A DNA stretch of 64,000 nucleotides. It comes from Poecilobothrus nobilitatus. Lineage: Eukaryota > Arthropoda > Insecta > Diptera > Dolichopodidae. A program made the translations under genes and the position numbers. Positions 24,336-36,419 of this stretch are shown here, in pieces (the stretch's first letter is position 1; each line of letters starts with the position of its first letter). Below the pieces are notes generated by a model. That model did not search any database and was not told where the DNA came from. It was given only the letters and a program-made list of their open reading frames with translations. Location: positions 6,758,001 to 6,822,000 of the forward strand of contig OX352774.1 of the NCBI GenBank assembly GCA_947095535.1, written 5' to 3'.

Positions 24336-26337
24336 CACGCTTCCCCCGGATATTTTGATTTATAATATTATGCTTGACCAGAATACGCGGCATATTTTTT
24401 AAACACATATTAATAAAAACTTGCAACTAATGATTTCACTATTAGTTGTAAGGAAAGTTTCAGTGGCGTTTGTCAAAACATATTTTGCGCATACTCCAAG
24501 TATTTATAGTTTTGCTACTCTGCAACTGGCAATTTCTTCATAAACGTTGCGGACGTCCGGCTGAGCCTGTTTATAAACTCTAAATGAGAAATAATTCAGT
24601 TCTTTTTTAAATTTATAGCATCAGTTGCTTTAGTACTTATTGTGTCCTTTAGCTATCTGAAATCTATTGTTTTTGCTTATTGGTTTGTTTTCCTGAGAAA
24701 AAACACAAATCAATCAATTTAATTCCGACTGTCCATTGCAGCTTGCATATTATATCTATTCTTGTATTCAGTCTTTTTTTATCTTAGTTCTACACTCATT
24801 TAAATTCTTAAAAGTTTGTGTTTGAGTAAGAAAATAGCAGGTGCAGTTGTTAAGAAATATGCCTTACAGCATTTTTTTTTAAGAAAAATAATTAAAATTG
24901 GTTATTTAAAATTAAATTTGAAATAAATTATTAAAACATTTGTACCTCAGTATACTATATTTAGTTTTAGGGCGGACGAGATGCATCCCGTCTATACAGA
25001 ACGAATAAAGCAACTGGTGTTGCTGTTTAACCGGTCTTAGTAAGTTATTGTAATTTTTGTTTATATCCTTACATTAATGCTAAACATGATTAACTAATTA
25101 GCTTTAGAAAAGAGGTTTGCGGAAAAGCTCTTACAACATTGTGTTCTTTGTACTATTATTATGCAGTATAGACGATTAGCTGTGATAGAGCAGGCACTAT
25201 GTATGTTCATTGCGGCTTTTTAAAAATAAGAAAAGAAACTCTGCTAAAAAAATATTTACTTATCGAAGAAGTAAGAAGCACTGCTGCAGAAAAGATTCTG
25301 CCAACATTTAAAAGATTGCCTTTCGTTCATAATACAATATTGTCGTATCATAACATATCTTTTGTTATATAGCTTTAAAAAACAAAATACTTTAATTATT
25401 ATAAATATAAAAATTTGGTAACCATCATAAAAAAATTCAAAATGAGGAAAATCCTTGTCTTACCTTTTTTCATTTTTTTTTTTTATTTCGCAACAAATGT
25501 AAAATTATTGTAATTTCTAGCACTTTTTATTATTTTTATTATTATTTTTTAACTTCTTCGTTTATTTTTTCGATTAAAAAAAATTCTTAGAAAAAATAAA
25601 ACTTTGTACTATAACTGATGGTTATTTTTATTCCAGTGGTTATAAAAAAAAATTTTTTTTTTCTTTTTTATTTCTTTAAGACTTCAAATAATTTCAGTTT
25701 ATGATGGGTGGTCATTCTGTGTTGTACTTATTCGCCTTTAGTCATCTTCATTAGATAAAAAAATTTTTTCTTTCTATTTTGGTGTCTATATATCTAATAT
25801 ATATATATATATTTTTTTTATTTTTTAGGAATTAATAAAAAAACGAAATAATAATAAAAGAAAAGTGATCATTTTTTATTGGATTAAACAAATAAAAAAA
25901 ATAAAAAATCTTAATTTCTACTTTTATGTGCTTAAAGGAAGATGATTGCTAATATAACGCTCCTAAGTGGTACGATTGAAAATTACGATTTCAAAGTTAC
26001 TTCTAATCATAATAATAATCATTTCATTTTTTTGTTGTTGGCCCCTTTATTCCAATAATAATTTTTAAAAACCGCCATTTTGGTAATTTTTTTGTTATTC
26101 CAGGAACAATTTTTTTTTTTTAAATTTGGATTTCTTTAGACAAGGTAGGTATAAGAGAAAGTAATTAAATAAATTTATTTACTTGATGAATTATTTGTTT
26201 CGTAAAAGAATGTGGAATGTAGTTAGTATTTCTTTATTCTCCTCTTAGAGAATTCTAGAATAGTGTTCAAATGGAAATAGTATAGATTTATATAGTTTAG
26301 TCGTATAGCTAACAGTATAATACATATCTCCAAGTTC
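24336..26337. other. AT-rich DNA with a possible decayed coding relic
   Basis: 24430-24620 and 24960-25370 are less A/T-biased. In the second, plus-strand frames read 'MQYRRLAVIEQALCMF', a stop, and then in another frame 'KKYLLIEEVRSTAAEKILP' with no stop for about 50 codons. This looks like eroded protein-coding sequence but I cannot name it. The rest (25370-26337) is A/T tract DNA with a (TA)n run near 25790-25812. Confidence 0.35.
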
Positions 26338-27152
26338 AGGGGTGAAGATGGTTCTCGTCTGGGATATACTTTATTTTAAGTACTTTGTCCGATTGCTTTG
26401 AAATTTTACCTAACGGTACCTAGTGACATCATCTATATCTCATAGAACATGAGTTTTGACGAAAAGGTTATTAGGTCAAATTGATTATTTTGAAATTTTC
26501 CTAACTTGTTGTAGTATTTTACTTAAACCGTTATATTTTCGTCCACTACAACGGTTTTGAAAGATTTAATAATTTTTGAGATGTTTTTCGTTATTTAACC
26601 GTGTAAAATATGAAATTGCATTTTTTATTAAAATCGTTGTTTCAATTTCGCATTTCTAACCTCTGATGGGACTATTTTTCAAGGCTTATCATACTTATTA
26701 TATATCTTTGGAAAGGGTGTAAAGAAACCTTTCTAAAAGTATAATAATCATGTAGGGTGTCTTTGAAAATTTATAAAGTATAGTGGTTTCTAGAAAGTCT
26801 AGAGAATTTTTTTTTTATAAAAAAAATTTTCATTTGAACTGCAATATCTCAGAAAAGGTAGCACTGATTAAGATGAAATAAATTATTTATTATAGACAAT
26901 AGTAGCTCCCACAATCTTGTAAAAAATTGGTTCCTGTATATGATGGTAGACGAAAATATAATGGTTAAAATAAAATACTACAAAATGTTAGAAAAATTTC
27001 AAAATAATCAATTTGACCTTTAAATGACATTTCCGTCAAAAGTCATGTTCTATGAAATATAGATAACGTTATTAGGTATCGTTATGTAAAATTTCAAGGC
27101 AATCGGACAATGGACCTAAAGTAAAATTTACCCGTCGTCTGCTTCGGTATAA
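26338..27152. repeat. Long imperfect palindrome, arms about 215 bp, spacer about 380 bp
   Basis: The left arm (26338-26552) and right arm (27152 down to 26931) are reverse complements at roughly four of five bases. Matched blocks include 'tttgtccgattgctttgaaa' with 'ttcaaggcaatcggacaatg', 'tcatagaacatga' with 'tcatgttctatgaaa', 'ggtcaaattgattattttga' with 'caaaataatcaatttgacct', and 'gttatattttcgtc' with 'gacgaaaatata'. No open frame is present. It may be a foldback transposon or MITE; no target-site duplication was found. An RNA of this region would fold into a long hairpin. Confidence 0.8.
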
Positions 27153-28234
27153 AATAAAAATTAACTACTCTATTTCACTACCTTGTTTTTTTCAAGTTAA
27201 AGTAAACATGGTATAATTTCTCTTACATTCATTTGACATCAATCCAAGTCAACGTGACATTAAAACTCTAAAATCAGGATTTCTGAGTTTTTCCACAATT
27301 AAAATTAGCTTTGTTACATATTACCTATTAATTACCTATGTGAATGAGTTAGTATTTCTTCTAGGATTTAAAAATTTCCACCTTACCTCTGTTCCAGGAC
27401 GAAACACAATGTTGAATAACTGAGCTAATATGCCCATATATCTAAAAAATTAGTGAATCCGTAGATTTAATAATGTGATGCTGTCTGATAAGTAATCATA
27501 TATTTCTTTAGGCTTCCTTTTAAATAATTGTTGTAAAGCCTAAAAAAGTGAAAAGACTGGCAGATAACAATTCATACATTGTACATGTTGCTTTCGTATT
27601 TTCAATCATATAAGTTGCTTAATTTATTTTTGTTAGACATCTCAGCGATCCCACATATATTGATTTAACCATTCTATAATAATGTTCTAATATGTGAAAA
27701 TACACCAGATAGTACTATCGGGTCACTTGAGTTTACTTAACAAAAATTGGAACATCCCTTATTAGATTATTCTTTATTGTTAAAATATATTACTAGAAAT
27801 TTGGCATTCAAGGTTTTTTAAATTACAACAAAAAAAAAAAATTATACAAAAAAGTTGGGGAAATACAAAAAAAAGGTTTTAATAACAAAAAAAAAAAAAC
27901 AAAAAAAATGAATATTCTCTCATCCTAAAACATATTAACTAGTATTAACGATCTAATGATATCTAATCAATTTGTTAATTTCTTTGTAAAGTAACCCATT
28001 TATTTTAATTCTGAAATAGATCAGTCAAATTATTAACGATAACAAAAAAAAAACTTAAATTTTTTATTATTTTTATTTTTTCTATTCAAAGCTTTAAAGT
28101 AAGACTTCGAATTATTTGGCCAAACAAACTCAAAACAAATAAATTATAATTAGGATCTTAAGGTCTGTTTTTGATGGATCATAATTCATAACTAAATTTA
28201 TGATGACAAAACTGAAAAGGCTAAACAACGAAAA
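27153..28234. other. AT-rich DNA, no gene seen
   Basis: Only A/T tracts, such as the A-runs at 27829-27910. No repeat partner is recognised in the window. Confidence 0.6.
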
Positions 28235-29115
28235 ACTAAAAATTTTTAAGAGACCTCCGTGTCAAAACAGGTTAACAGCTCGTAATTAAAATGATTCTGG
28301 GGCTATTGCTAAGAGCAAGCAATGTTACTACAATGATTCAAAATCGGTTAGAAAATTTAGGCTCAACTAGATAAAAACAAAAGATTTTTAAAACAATTTC
28401 TTACCGCGAACTGTTTAGAGATATAAAATTATTGAAGTTTCCTACAGTTTTACACAGTTTTAACTAAATCGCTCGAATGCTTTAGAAAGAAGAATCAAAC
28501 ATTTTTTACGGGCTTCTTTAAGATTATAAAATCTACTTGAAAAATTAGAGACAAATCACTAATAATTTTTTTTTGTAGCTGGTTGGAAGACTGGAACAGT
28601 TTATTGGATCGCAGCCAAATTAATTCAGAAATCTTTTTTATTCAGGAAATATACTTGTGTCAATTTCAAACTCAATCGGTCAAATGATTAAATCAGGATG
28701 TCGGAACGGGTTAACGGAACTAAATAAAAATTTGTCACGGACTTTCTCTTAGGCTACAGAGTCGTTCTGTAAGATTAAGTAAAAATGACAAACAAAAATA
28801 GTTTTGGAAGATCGGCGGATAGACATGGACCGACTTTATTGCATTGTAACCGAAATAAATTTGTTGAACTTTTTTACCAGGAAGTAACAGCTGTGGAAAC
28901 TTTAAACTAAATTTATCGAACCTTTTAGTCATGACAACGAAAAAACGTTGAAAAAACATTTAACAGATTCTTGGAGCGAAACAGATTAATAAATCGAACC
29001 GCGACGTAGCCTATAACAATGTTCACAAAATGTTCTTGTAAAGTTTGTTTGCAATCGGATTGATGGTTTTTACATATGGTTTTTATTAGTAAACAAACAA
29101 ACTTTCTGCTTTGAA
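28235..29115. repeat. Eroded tandem array, units about 210-240 bp
   Basis: A block of the form 'aaacttt.aacta.at.tatcgaa' recurs as 'acagttttaactaaatcgct' (28452), 'caatttcaaactcaatcggt' (28660), 'aaactttaaactaaatttat' (28897) and, more weakly, 'aaagtttgtttgcaatcgga' (29040). Each is preceded by a 'ggaag....' plus 'attg...' stretch. Identity between units is low, so the array is old. It resembles the monomer style of HINE arrays, but neither HINE end is present. The 74-codon frame at 28735-28959 (minus) is part of this repeat. Confidence 0.55.
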
Positions 29116-30177
29116 TGTTATAAGATTAAATTAAGAAATATTTGATAATATGATTTACGTTTTTATTTATTTCATTTGTATAAAATTATCTATACTTAAA
29201 ATCTAGATTTTTTATAAAAACTTTACAATTTAGGCATTTTAGCTTTAAACTTTTTATTCTGAAATTGTGGTATACTTTTTCTCTTTTTGTAGCTCTTTTC
29301 CTCTCCACAATTTCTTGCCACAAAATTTGTCTATAGCTGTCCTTCATAAGGACAAAATACTATCTACTATAGAAAAAATAAATTTTATGCTAATATAATA
29401 ATACTTTATTAATTATAAATAAAATTATACATTATTTTAATTAAATTTTAATTAAGAAAATAAATTTGAACAAAAACATTCTATTTATTTGATTAATGCT
29501 ATTCTGAAATTAATGATATTTTAACAAAATTAAATTAAAATCAATTTTCATTATATAATTCAACTTTTAAATATAAACGACCAACAAAAAATAAAAAACA
29601 ATTCATCCTTTGATGAAGACCCATTCATCTATAACATAAATTATATTAGGATTTCATCATTTTAATGAATCTTTTAATAAGAACAATAATTTATAATTAA
29701 TTAAAAATATAAAATGCAAAAAAAAAAAATAAAAAAAACAACAACAACAACAAAATCTTTGTAATCTTTGTCACAAATTTTATCAACACCCAATTATCAT
29801 CAAAATATCCCAAATGTTACCCATGATTAATGGGTTCGAATTATTGTTATTACAATAAATAATAAATTTATGATGTAATGAAAGCCATTGAAAATTAACA
29901 CTTACCATTGTTATTTTGTTGTTTTAAAAAAATAAAAAAAATTATTGTAAAAAACTGAACAAAACCAAAATATAAAATAATAAAAATAGAAAAGATAAAT
30001 TTTCAATTTTTTTTATTTAAATTGAACCAGCTTATCAAAAAATAAAATTTATAACATAATAAAATCATGGTAATATTAAGGAACACTTCTAAAATATTAA
30101 TGTTATAAAACATTTGAAAACCAGGCAATTATTCTTTCTTATAATCTGCCTATTTGAAATCAATTTTCATGCCCTAA
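29116..30177. other. AT-rich DNA, no gene seen
   Basis: Contains an (ACA)n run at 29738-29753 beside A-tracts. No other feature is recognisable. Confidence 0.6.
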
Positions 30178-30373
30178 CCCAACTTCCTTTGACCAAGCAG
30201 TATATAAGTACTGCGACCCATACTTCGACCCATACGCTGCATACTAAAGGTGTATTGTTAGGTCAAAACAGAGAGGTGGTGTTTAGTAGATTATAGTTCC
30301 AGATTCTCATAGAGGATGTATGCTCGTTTTACGCCTCTATAGTGTCTTTCGATGATTCCTACCTACCTTCCTA
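30178..30373. repeat. Unnamed dispersed repeat K, copy at 30.2 kb
   Basis: Shares, in order, 'aacttcctttgaccaagcag', 'gtgtttag', 'ctcatagagga' and 'tagtgtctttcgatgattc' with 54281-54456, and the last two blocks with 31135-31206. On the minus strand the last part reads 'GIIERHY.G', which might be a reverse transcriptase segment, but this is speculative. Origin unknown. Confidence 0.6.
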
Positions 30374-30589
30374 AAAAAAAATCTCATTTTATTAATTTTT
30401 TTTATTGTCACAAATTAAACGAAACTGTTATCAATTTAAAAGACACCATTTAAAATTCAAAAGTTTTGAAAATTTCAATGTAACTAAACGGTAGAAAAAA
30501 ATATTTTCTTATTGTTCTTGATTTTATTGTTTTTGTCCCATTTTGAGGTAAAATTAAGAACTAAAGCAAACTATTCGTCTTCCACTTTT

Positions 30590-31110
30590 GGCACTGCATC
30601 CCATTATGGTATTTGGTCTTCCTCATGACTTTCCTCTATCTTGAGCTACATTTTACCAGTTTTGAGCACATCGTTTTCTTAAGTCACCTCGTACACTCTT
30701 TATCCACCTCATGCGCGACCTTCCTCTTCCTCTACTTAGTAGCGAAAAGAGATTTAAGGTTCATTTTCGCCACGATTTTCTGTCATTCGTATTAGATGGC
30801 CTGACTAGCTCAATCTTAGTGACTTTATAAATTTCACTAGATCCATTATTTTATTATTCATTATTTAAACTGTAACTTCTATTAATTAAACTGTAAATAA
30901 GGAATGTAACTTCTATATCATTTAGTCTCCTTGGTCCAAACATTTTTCTATTTTTTTTTTGGAATATTTTAATTCATTTTCGTTTTTTCGCGTCATTAAA
31001 AAGTTATATTCGCCAACTGTTATATTTTGTGCACTTCTTCTACTTTCACTTCTAGACATTCTTAAATGTATTGCTTTGTTTTCATTAATTTTAATTTGTT
31101 AATTATTTTT
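30590..31110 (-). pseudogene. Decayed endonuclease/reverse transcriptase LINE, C-terminal part
   Basis: On the minus strand, 30680-30760 reads RGRGRSRMRWIKSVRGDL and shortly after 'RCAQNW', a stop, then 'NVAQDRGKS'. This is the 'GRGRPR.RW...V..DL...A..W..LAQDR..W' tail that closes many insect LINE reverse transcriptases. About 300 bp upstream (31000-31060) lies 'MSRSESRRSAQNITVGEYNF', the segment after the catalytic YADD ('NK.KTKYM..SR....ITVG.Y.FE.V..F.YLG'). Stops and frame changes between them show it is dead. The palm catalytic motif and endonuclease domain are not found. It is flanked on both sides by copies of repeat K. Confidence 0.88.
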
Positions 31111-31134
31111 TTAAATTTTGTGGGTTAAAGTCGC

Positions 31135-31206
31135 AGACACTCATAACGAACCCGTATTCGTTCCACTCCTTTATAGTGTCTTTCGATGATTTCCACCAAC
31201 CCTAGT
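31135..31206. repeat. Dispersed repeat K, partial copy
   Basis: 'agacactcataacga', then 'ctttatagtgtctttcgatg' and 'ttccaccaacc', match the right end of the copy at 30178-30373. The two lie as direct repeats either side of the LINE relic. Confidence 0.6.
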
Positions 31207-34200
31207 AAAAAAAAAGAAGATAGTATTGAAAGGACTGACCGAAATTGCCGAATAAAGAAAAGTATACAGCAGAGACCTATCACAATATCGTCACTCTACA
31301 AAAATAATTAATACATATATAAATAAAATTAATTTAATTAAAAATATCTGAATAAAAATACAATTATGAATATATTTAAAAATAAGAAAAAAAGAAAAAT
31401 ACAAAAAAAAATAAATGGAAGATGTGTGAATAAAGTTTAGCCATATCCTCTAAAACTATTATTTTAAAATAAATTAAAATTTGAAATTTAATAAAAACTG
31501 GAAATTTTTTTTCATTATTTTTAAAATTATAATTAACATAATTATTTTTATTTTTAATTTTGAATTTCCGTTAATTATGAAAAATAAAAGTAAATTTAAA
31601 TTAAAAAAAAAAAAAAAATTGGCTGACCACAGAATATTAAAAAATTTTAATAAAATAAAATGTCATTTTTTAAGTAATGCTTTCTTCTTGTCATTCATAA
31701 ATTCCATTTCATTTTTTTATTGTTTTTGTCCCTGAAAAGTCCCAATGAACAGAAGAAGAAAAATAAAAAAAAAAAAACTTTAAAATAAAACCCCAAAAAT
31801 CATGTTAACGTTTTTCCCTTGAGGCGAAAAATCGTATTCTATGTATCCTAGATTTTTTTTCTCTTTTTTTTTTAGTAAAAAAACAAAAAACTTTTTCGGA
31901 AAATTTTAAAAATACAAAAATAAGAAAATGGGTAGCATAAAACCGACATTATAATAAATTTTCAATTTAAAACAATTTTCTTTTTTTTTTGGTTTTTGTT
32001 TTTATTTTAAATTTTTATTTTTTTTTTCATTTTCCCCGTTTTTTCTCTGGCCATACTTTTTTGACTTATTTTTGAAATAAAATCTACAAACTTTGACTGT
32101 TTTTTTTCTTTCAATGGGTAACGGTAATTCTAGGTTGAACGTTTTTTCCTGATACTTTATTTATTTTTTTTTTTTATTTTATTTCACTTAAAAGTTAGAA
32201 GAAATTTTGTATTTTTTCTTGTTTTTTTTTTGTTTTACTTAAGGACATATTTTGTCTTAAGTATGTAAATATGTACAAATTCATTCATTTAAATCACCTA
32301 AAAAATACTCATATTATGTATGTAACTATATGTTATTTGACAAAGAAATATTTATAATATATATATATATATGAAATCGATATACATATATATATTTTAT
32401 TCTAACTTGTAAATGTACTTTAAATTTATCTAAAAACCAAAAAGAGAGAACAAAAAACTAAGGACATCAAAATCCTAATTTGCAACCAAAATAAAAAAAA
32501 AAAAAACTTTGATGAAAGTTTAGCACCTCTTTAAGGTTTTCCTTTTTATCACAAAAAAAAAAAAAAGCAAAAAATTAGAGTTGGGTCTAGAAAAAGAAAA
32601 AGAAAAATAATATAAAAAATAAAAATAAACTTTAAAAGAAAAATCAATATACAACGAGCAAATGGTAAAAACTTTTTTTTCTTTTTTAGTGACAATTGCA
32701 ATTATAGAAAAGACGCTCCAGAGTTTTTCAGAGTTAACAAAAACAAAACAAATAATAAAAAAAAAAAGTTTTCATTCTTTTTTTCCGCATTATTTAGTAC
32801 CATCATCTCCACTTTTCCACTTAAAATCTCTTGAGATTATATCATTTCTCTTTAAGTAAACGTGTGTTTATTTATACAATTGTATAAATATACCTATGTA
32901 CATATTATATAGTTATATAGGTATATATTTATTTGTATATATGCGTATTTTATTAACTTACATATTATATACTCGTATAATATGTACATACGCTAATGAA
33001 TGCTTATTAAATGTTAGCGATTGTAAAACCGGAAAAAACGATGATATATTTTCGTTTGGCAACTAAATAAAATTTCATGAACCTATTTGAAACCTAACCT
33101 AACCTACGCTATTGCAGCATAGGTTTTGTTTGTTTAAATTATTACAACTATCAGTTTTTTTACTTAAACTTTTAAGAAATATGGTATTTATAAATTGTTA
33201 AGCTTTTATAATCATTTTCTATGGTAGGAATGGTTTCTTTGGAAGAATTGGAATCTCTTGATCTCTTGCAAAGAATATATTAACAAAGCGTTTATTTTAA
33301 AGATTTTAGACAAATTAATGACAAAATAACTATCTCTGGTAGCGAGAGAAAAAATTATCTTTTGATACCCTCACTGCTAAGATTAATTAGCTGATTAGCT
33401 TAGCGTAAATTTATTTTTGAACCGTATCTCTTTAGTTTGTCAACAGCCTCAAATATTCTTAACGGAACAAGACAGCAAAGACTGCATGATGGCCCAAAAA
33501 ATTTTATGATGTATGTATTTCTGTTACCTTTTCAGGATTCTTTCCTTTCCGTTTAAAATATTTTATTTGCAATATTACTTCTTTATTGTATGTGAAAGGA
33601 CACTCCCGATTAATTTTTAATTAGATTTTAATAATGTATTTGTTTTTTTTTTTATTTGTTTTCGAAGAAGACATTAGGCCATAAAAATAAGATAAAATAC
33701 AACGAGGGGGAGGATTGAAGAAAAGGAAATTTAAAAGAAAAATAACAAATCAGTGGCCGCAATGTTATTGTCGATGTTTTTTTTTTTTGTTGCTGTCTTT
33801 CAAACCTTGAAACTTTTTTTTTTTAGTTTTGATTGTTTGAATGTTTGTTTGTTTATTTGTTTTGTTTTTTTGGTCCAAGTAAAATAAATGAAAACGATAA
33901 AAATCAATAAACAGGGAAAGTCTTACAAAAGAAAAACAAATACTTTGTTTTTACTACATATTTTTTTTCCTTCTTTTTTTTTTCTCCTTTTTTTTTTTAT
34001 GTTGTTTTCTAATTTTAGTTATAACCAAAAGAACACTGTATTTTATTATTATCATGAATGACTATCCAGGAATCCTATCACTATTTTCAGAAATAGATAT
34101 ACATACTTACTATGTTTGCAATAATTTTGATATACAATTTTACTTTTAAAGTGGAAAATAGAATAATATATTTTATTTTTATTTATTTTTTTGTTTTTCT

Positions 34201-36419
34201 TTTTTTATTTTTTTTTATTTTTTTGTTTTTATTTTTTTTTTTGTTTATTTTTTTGTTCTTTTTTTTATACTTAAAGGAATTTTTACAATTATTTTGAAAG
34301 ATTGAATAGATAGGATGTTTTAGTGGAATTGATCTTTAAATATATAGAATTGGATATGAGTAATAGATATCATGTCTTCTATAAATATATATATATATAT
34401 ATATATATAGAAAAGCATCTTTATGTAGTTAAGAATTTGTGTTTTTATTGATAATGTGAAACAATCAGAATATCGATTTGGTGATAGGATGTTTGTATCG
34501 GAAAATTTTTTTTCTTGTTTACTATTTTTCTCCTTTTTTATTTTGTATTTTTCCCAAAGGATTAATAAAGAGTTCAGTTTGGTTAAAGGGAATAAAGTTT
34601 TATTTTATTTTTTATTTATTTTTCTTTTTAAATCTGAAATAAGTTTTAAATGTAGGTGCTTATTTTGTTTTTGAAGCTTTAATTTTTATTTTCAATGTTT
34701 TACCAAAAATTAAAATTGAAAAAGAGTATAGTAAAATGAATTTGTTGGTTTGTAATGCTTTATTGATATCTATATATCGTTATTGATATCTATTAAAGTT
34801 ATTATTTTACCTGTAAAAACTTTTGAAAACTAAGGAAAAACCATTTAAAATAATAAAAGATACGTTTTAAACTTAATCGGGTATTAATATTAAAAAACCT
34901 TTTTTTTAAGCTCGAATTTCTATAGCTAGATATTTAAAAAAATGAATACAAGTATACTTTTCTTTAGCTTCCGCAACCGATCCTTTCCAAACTTTGCCAG
35001 AACGTGTTGAAAGACAAGTAAACATAATTTGCCCTTGTCTGGGTTGGTGATGGCATCAATTACGAGGGTTAAGTAGCTCTTCAAAGTTTAATTTTACATC
35101 TACTTTTTCTTATTAATGAACTATGAACTTCTGAACTATTACACCTTGATAAGATTTTATACTTATGCCTTGCCTTGCCTTGATAAGATTTTATACTTAT
35201 TTTAAAGCTCACAAGACTTACTTTCTAAAAATTTGCACCTTTTGTATGAAATGTTACTTAAATACTTACATACTAATGAATAAATTTTTTAATTTTATGA
35301 TGACTCTTAAATCCTAAATATACTCAGTAGTTTTTTTCCATCGTATGGTTATGGTTAAATTTGTTAAACCTTCAAATTCGCTTCAAATTGAATTACAAAT
35401 AAAGTTTTTACCGGTTCAGTAAAACTTAAGTTAATTCTTTTAAGATAACTTGCGAAGAGATCCAATACATAAAATTGAGATCGAACTCAAATCTAACTTT
35501 TTCAAAACAAAATCTACGGGTTTAGGCATAGTTTTTTTTTTGTTCGAAACAATAATATGAAAAGTGTTCAAACTCAAGTTTATGGATGCGATCTCAGAGT
35601 CTTTAAACTGGATATTAAATCATAAAAACAGAAAAATTTCAATATATTGTTGTCTTTTTATATTATCACATAATTTTGATTGTGTTTATCTGATGATTTT
35701 CTGGAAATTTCAATTTGCATTAAAATAAACTTAATGTAAACGTATGAATGTATGAATGTATGGATAAAGAAGGAATTTATGAATGTATGAATGTATAAAT
35801 GAATAAAGAATATAGGTGTATTTAATTGTTTGCGGAAAAGATCATTTAGATTCAAATGTTTATTTAAAAATATTATATTATATACAATGCTTCTGAATAC
35901 TTTTACTATTCAAAACAACTATTTTATACTATTTAAAAAAAAAAAAAAAAAAAACAGAGAAAGTTTTATTTATTTTATTTAAAGACATTTTTATTATAAA
36001 TTTCTTAAAAGATTTAAAGATTTATGTGGAATAGGAAATCTAGTGTTGAAAATAAATTTATTTGTTTTTCATTTTATTTAATGTTTTGGTATAAAGTTTT
36101 AAGCTTTAGAAATTGCTTTAATCTACAAAAATAATCAAAATGAAAATAAATTTAATAAACTAAAGAACAAATTAACAATAACCTTAAATCAATTTAAAAT
36201 AAAAATACAATTAAAAATGTTTGATAATATCACTTAAAGTTGAATACTTTATTAAATATACTCAAATGTATAAAACAAATTTCTTCTCCGTTATAAATGA
36301 AAATGCATCATCCTTGGTAGTGTAAAAAAATAATTTTAATTTATGAAAATATGAAGATAGAACCTTTACGACTCTGAGGACAGCAAAATTTTTTTTTTGT
36401 TTTTTGATGGAGTTCTTTT
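31207..36419. other. Homopolymer-rich low-complexity DNA, no gene seen
   Basis: From about 31.3 to 34.3 kb, A-runs and T-runs of 8-14 bases recur every few tens of bases, with one T-rich block at 34168-34268. Small features are (TA)n at 32358-32372 and 34386-34410, 'cctaacctaacct' at 33093-33105, a 23 bp direct repeat 'ccttgataagattttatact' at about 35145 and 35178 separated by 'gccttgccttgcc', repeated 'gtatgaat' words at 35740-35800, and about 21 A at 35934-35954. Frames here consist of F, K, L, I and N only and are not genes. Confidence 0.65.

Noticed and set aside
33093..33105. 'cctaacctaacct', like insect telomere repeat (TTAGG)n
   Set aside because: Fewer than three full units in unstructured DNA; too short to mean an internal telomeric tract.
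34112..34297. 61-codon frame rich in phenylalanine and leucine, like a membrane peptide
   Set aside because: It is the translation of a (T)n-rich low-complexity block, not a protein gene.
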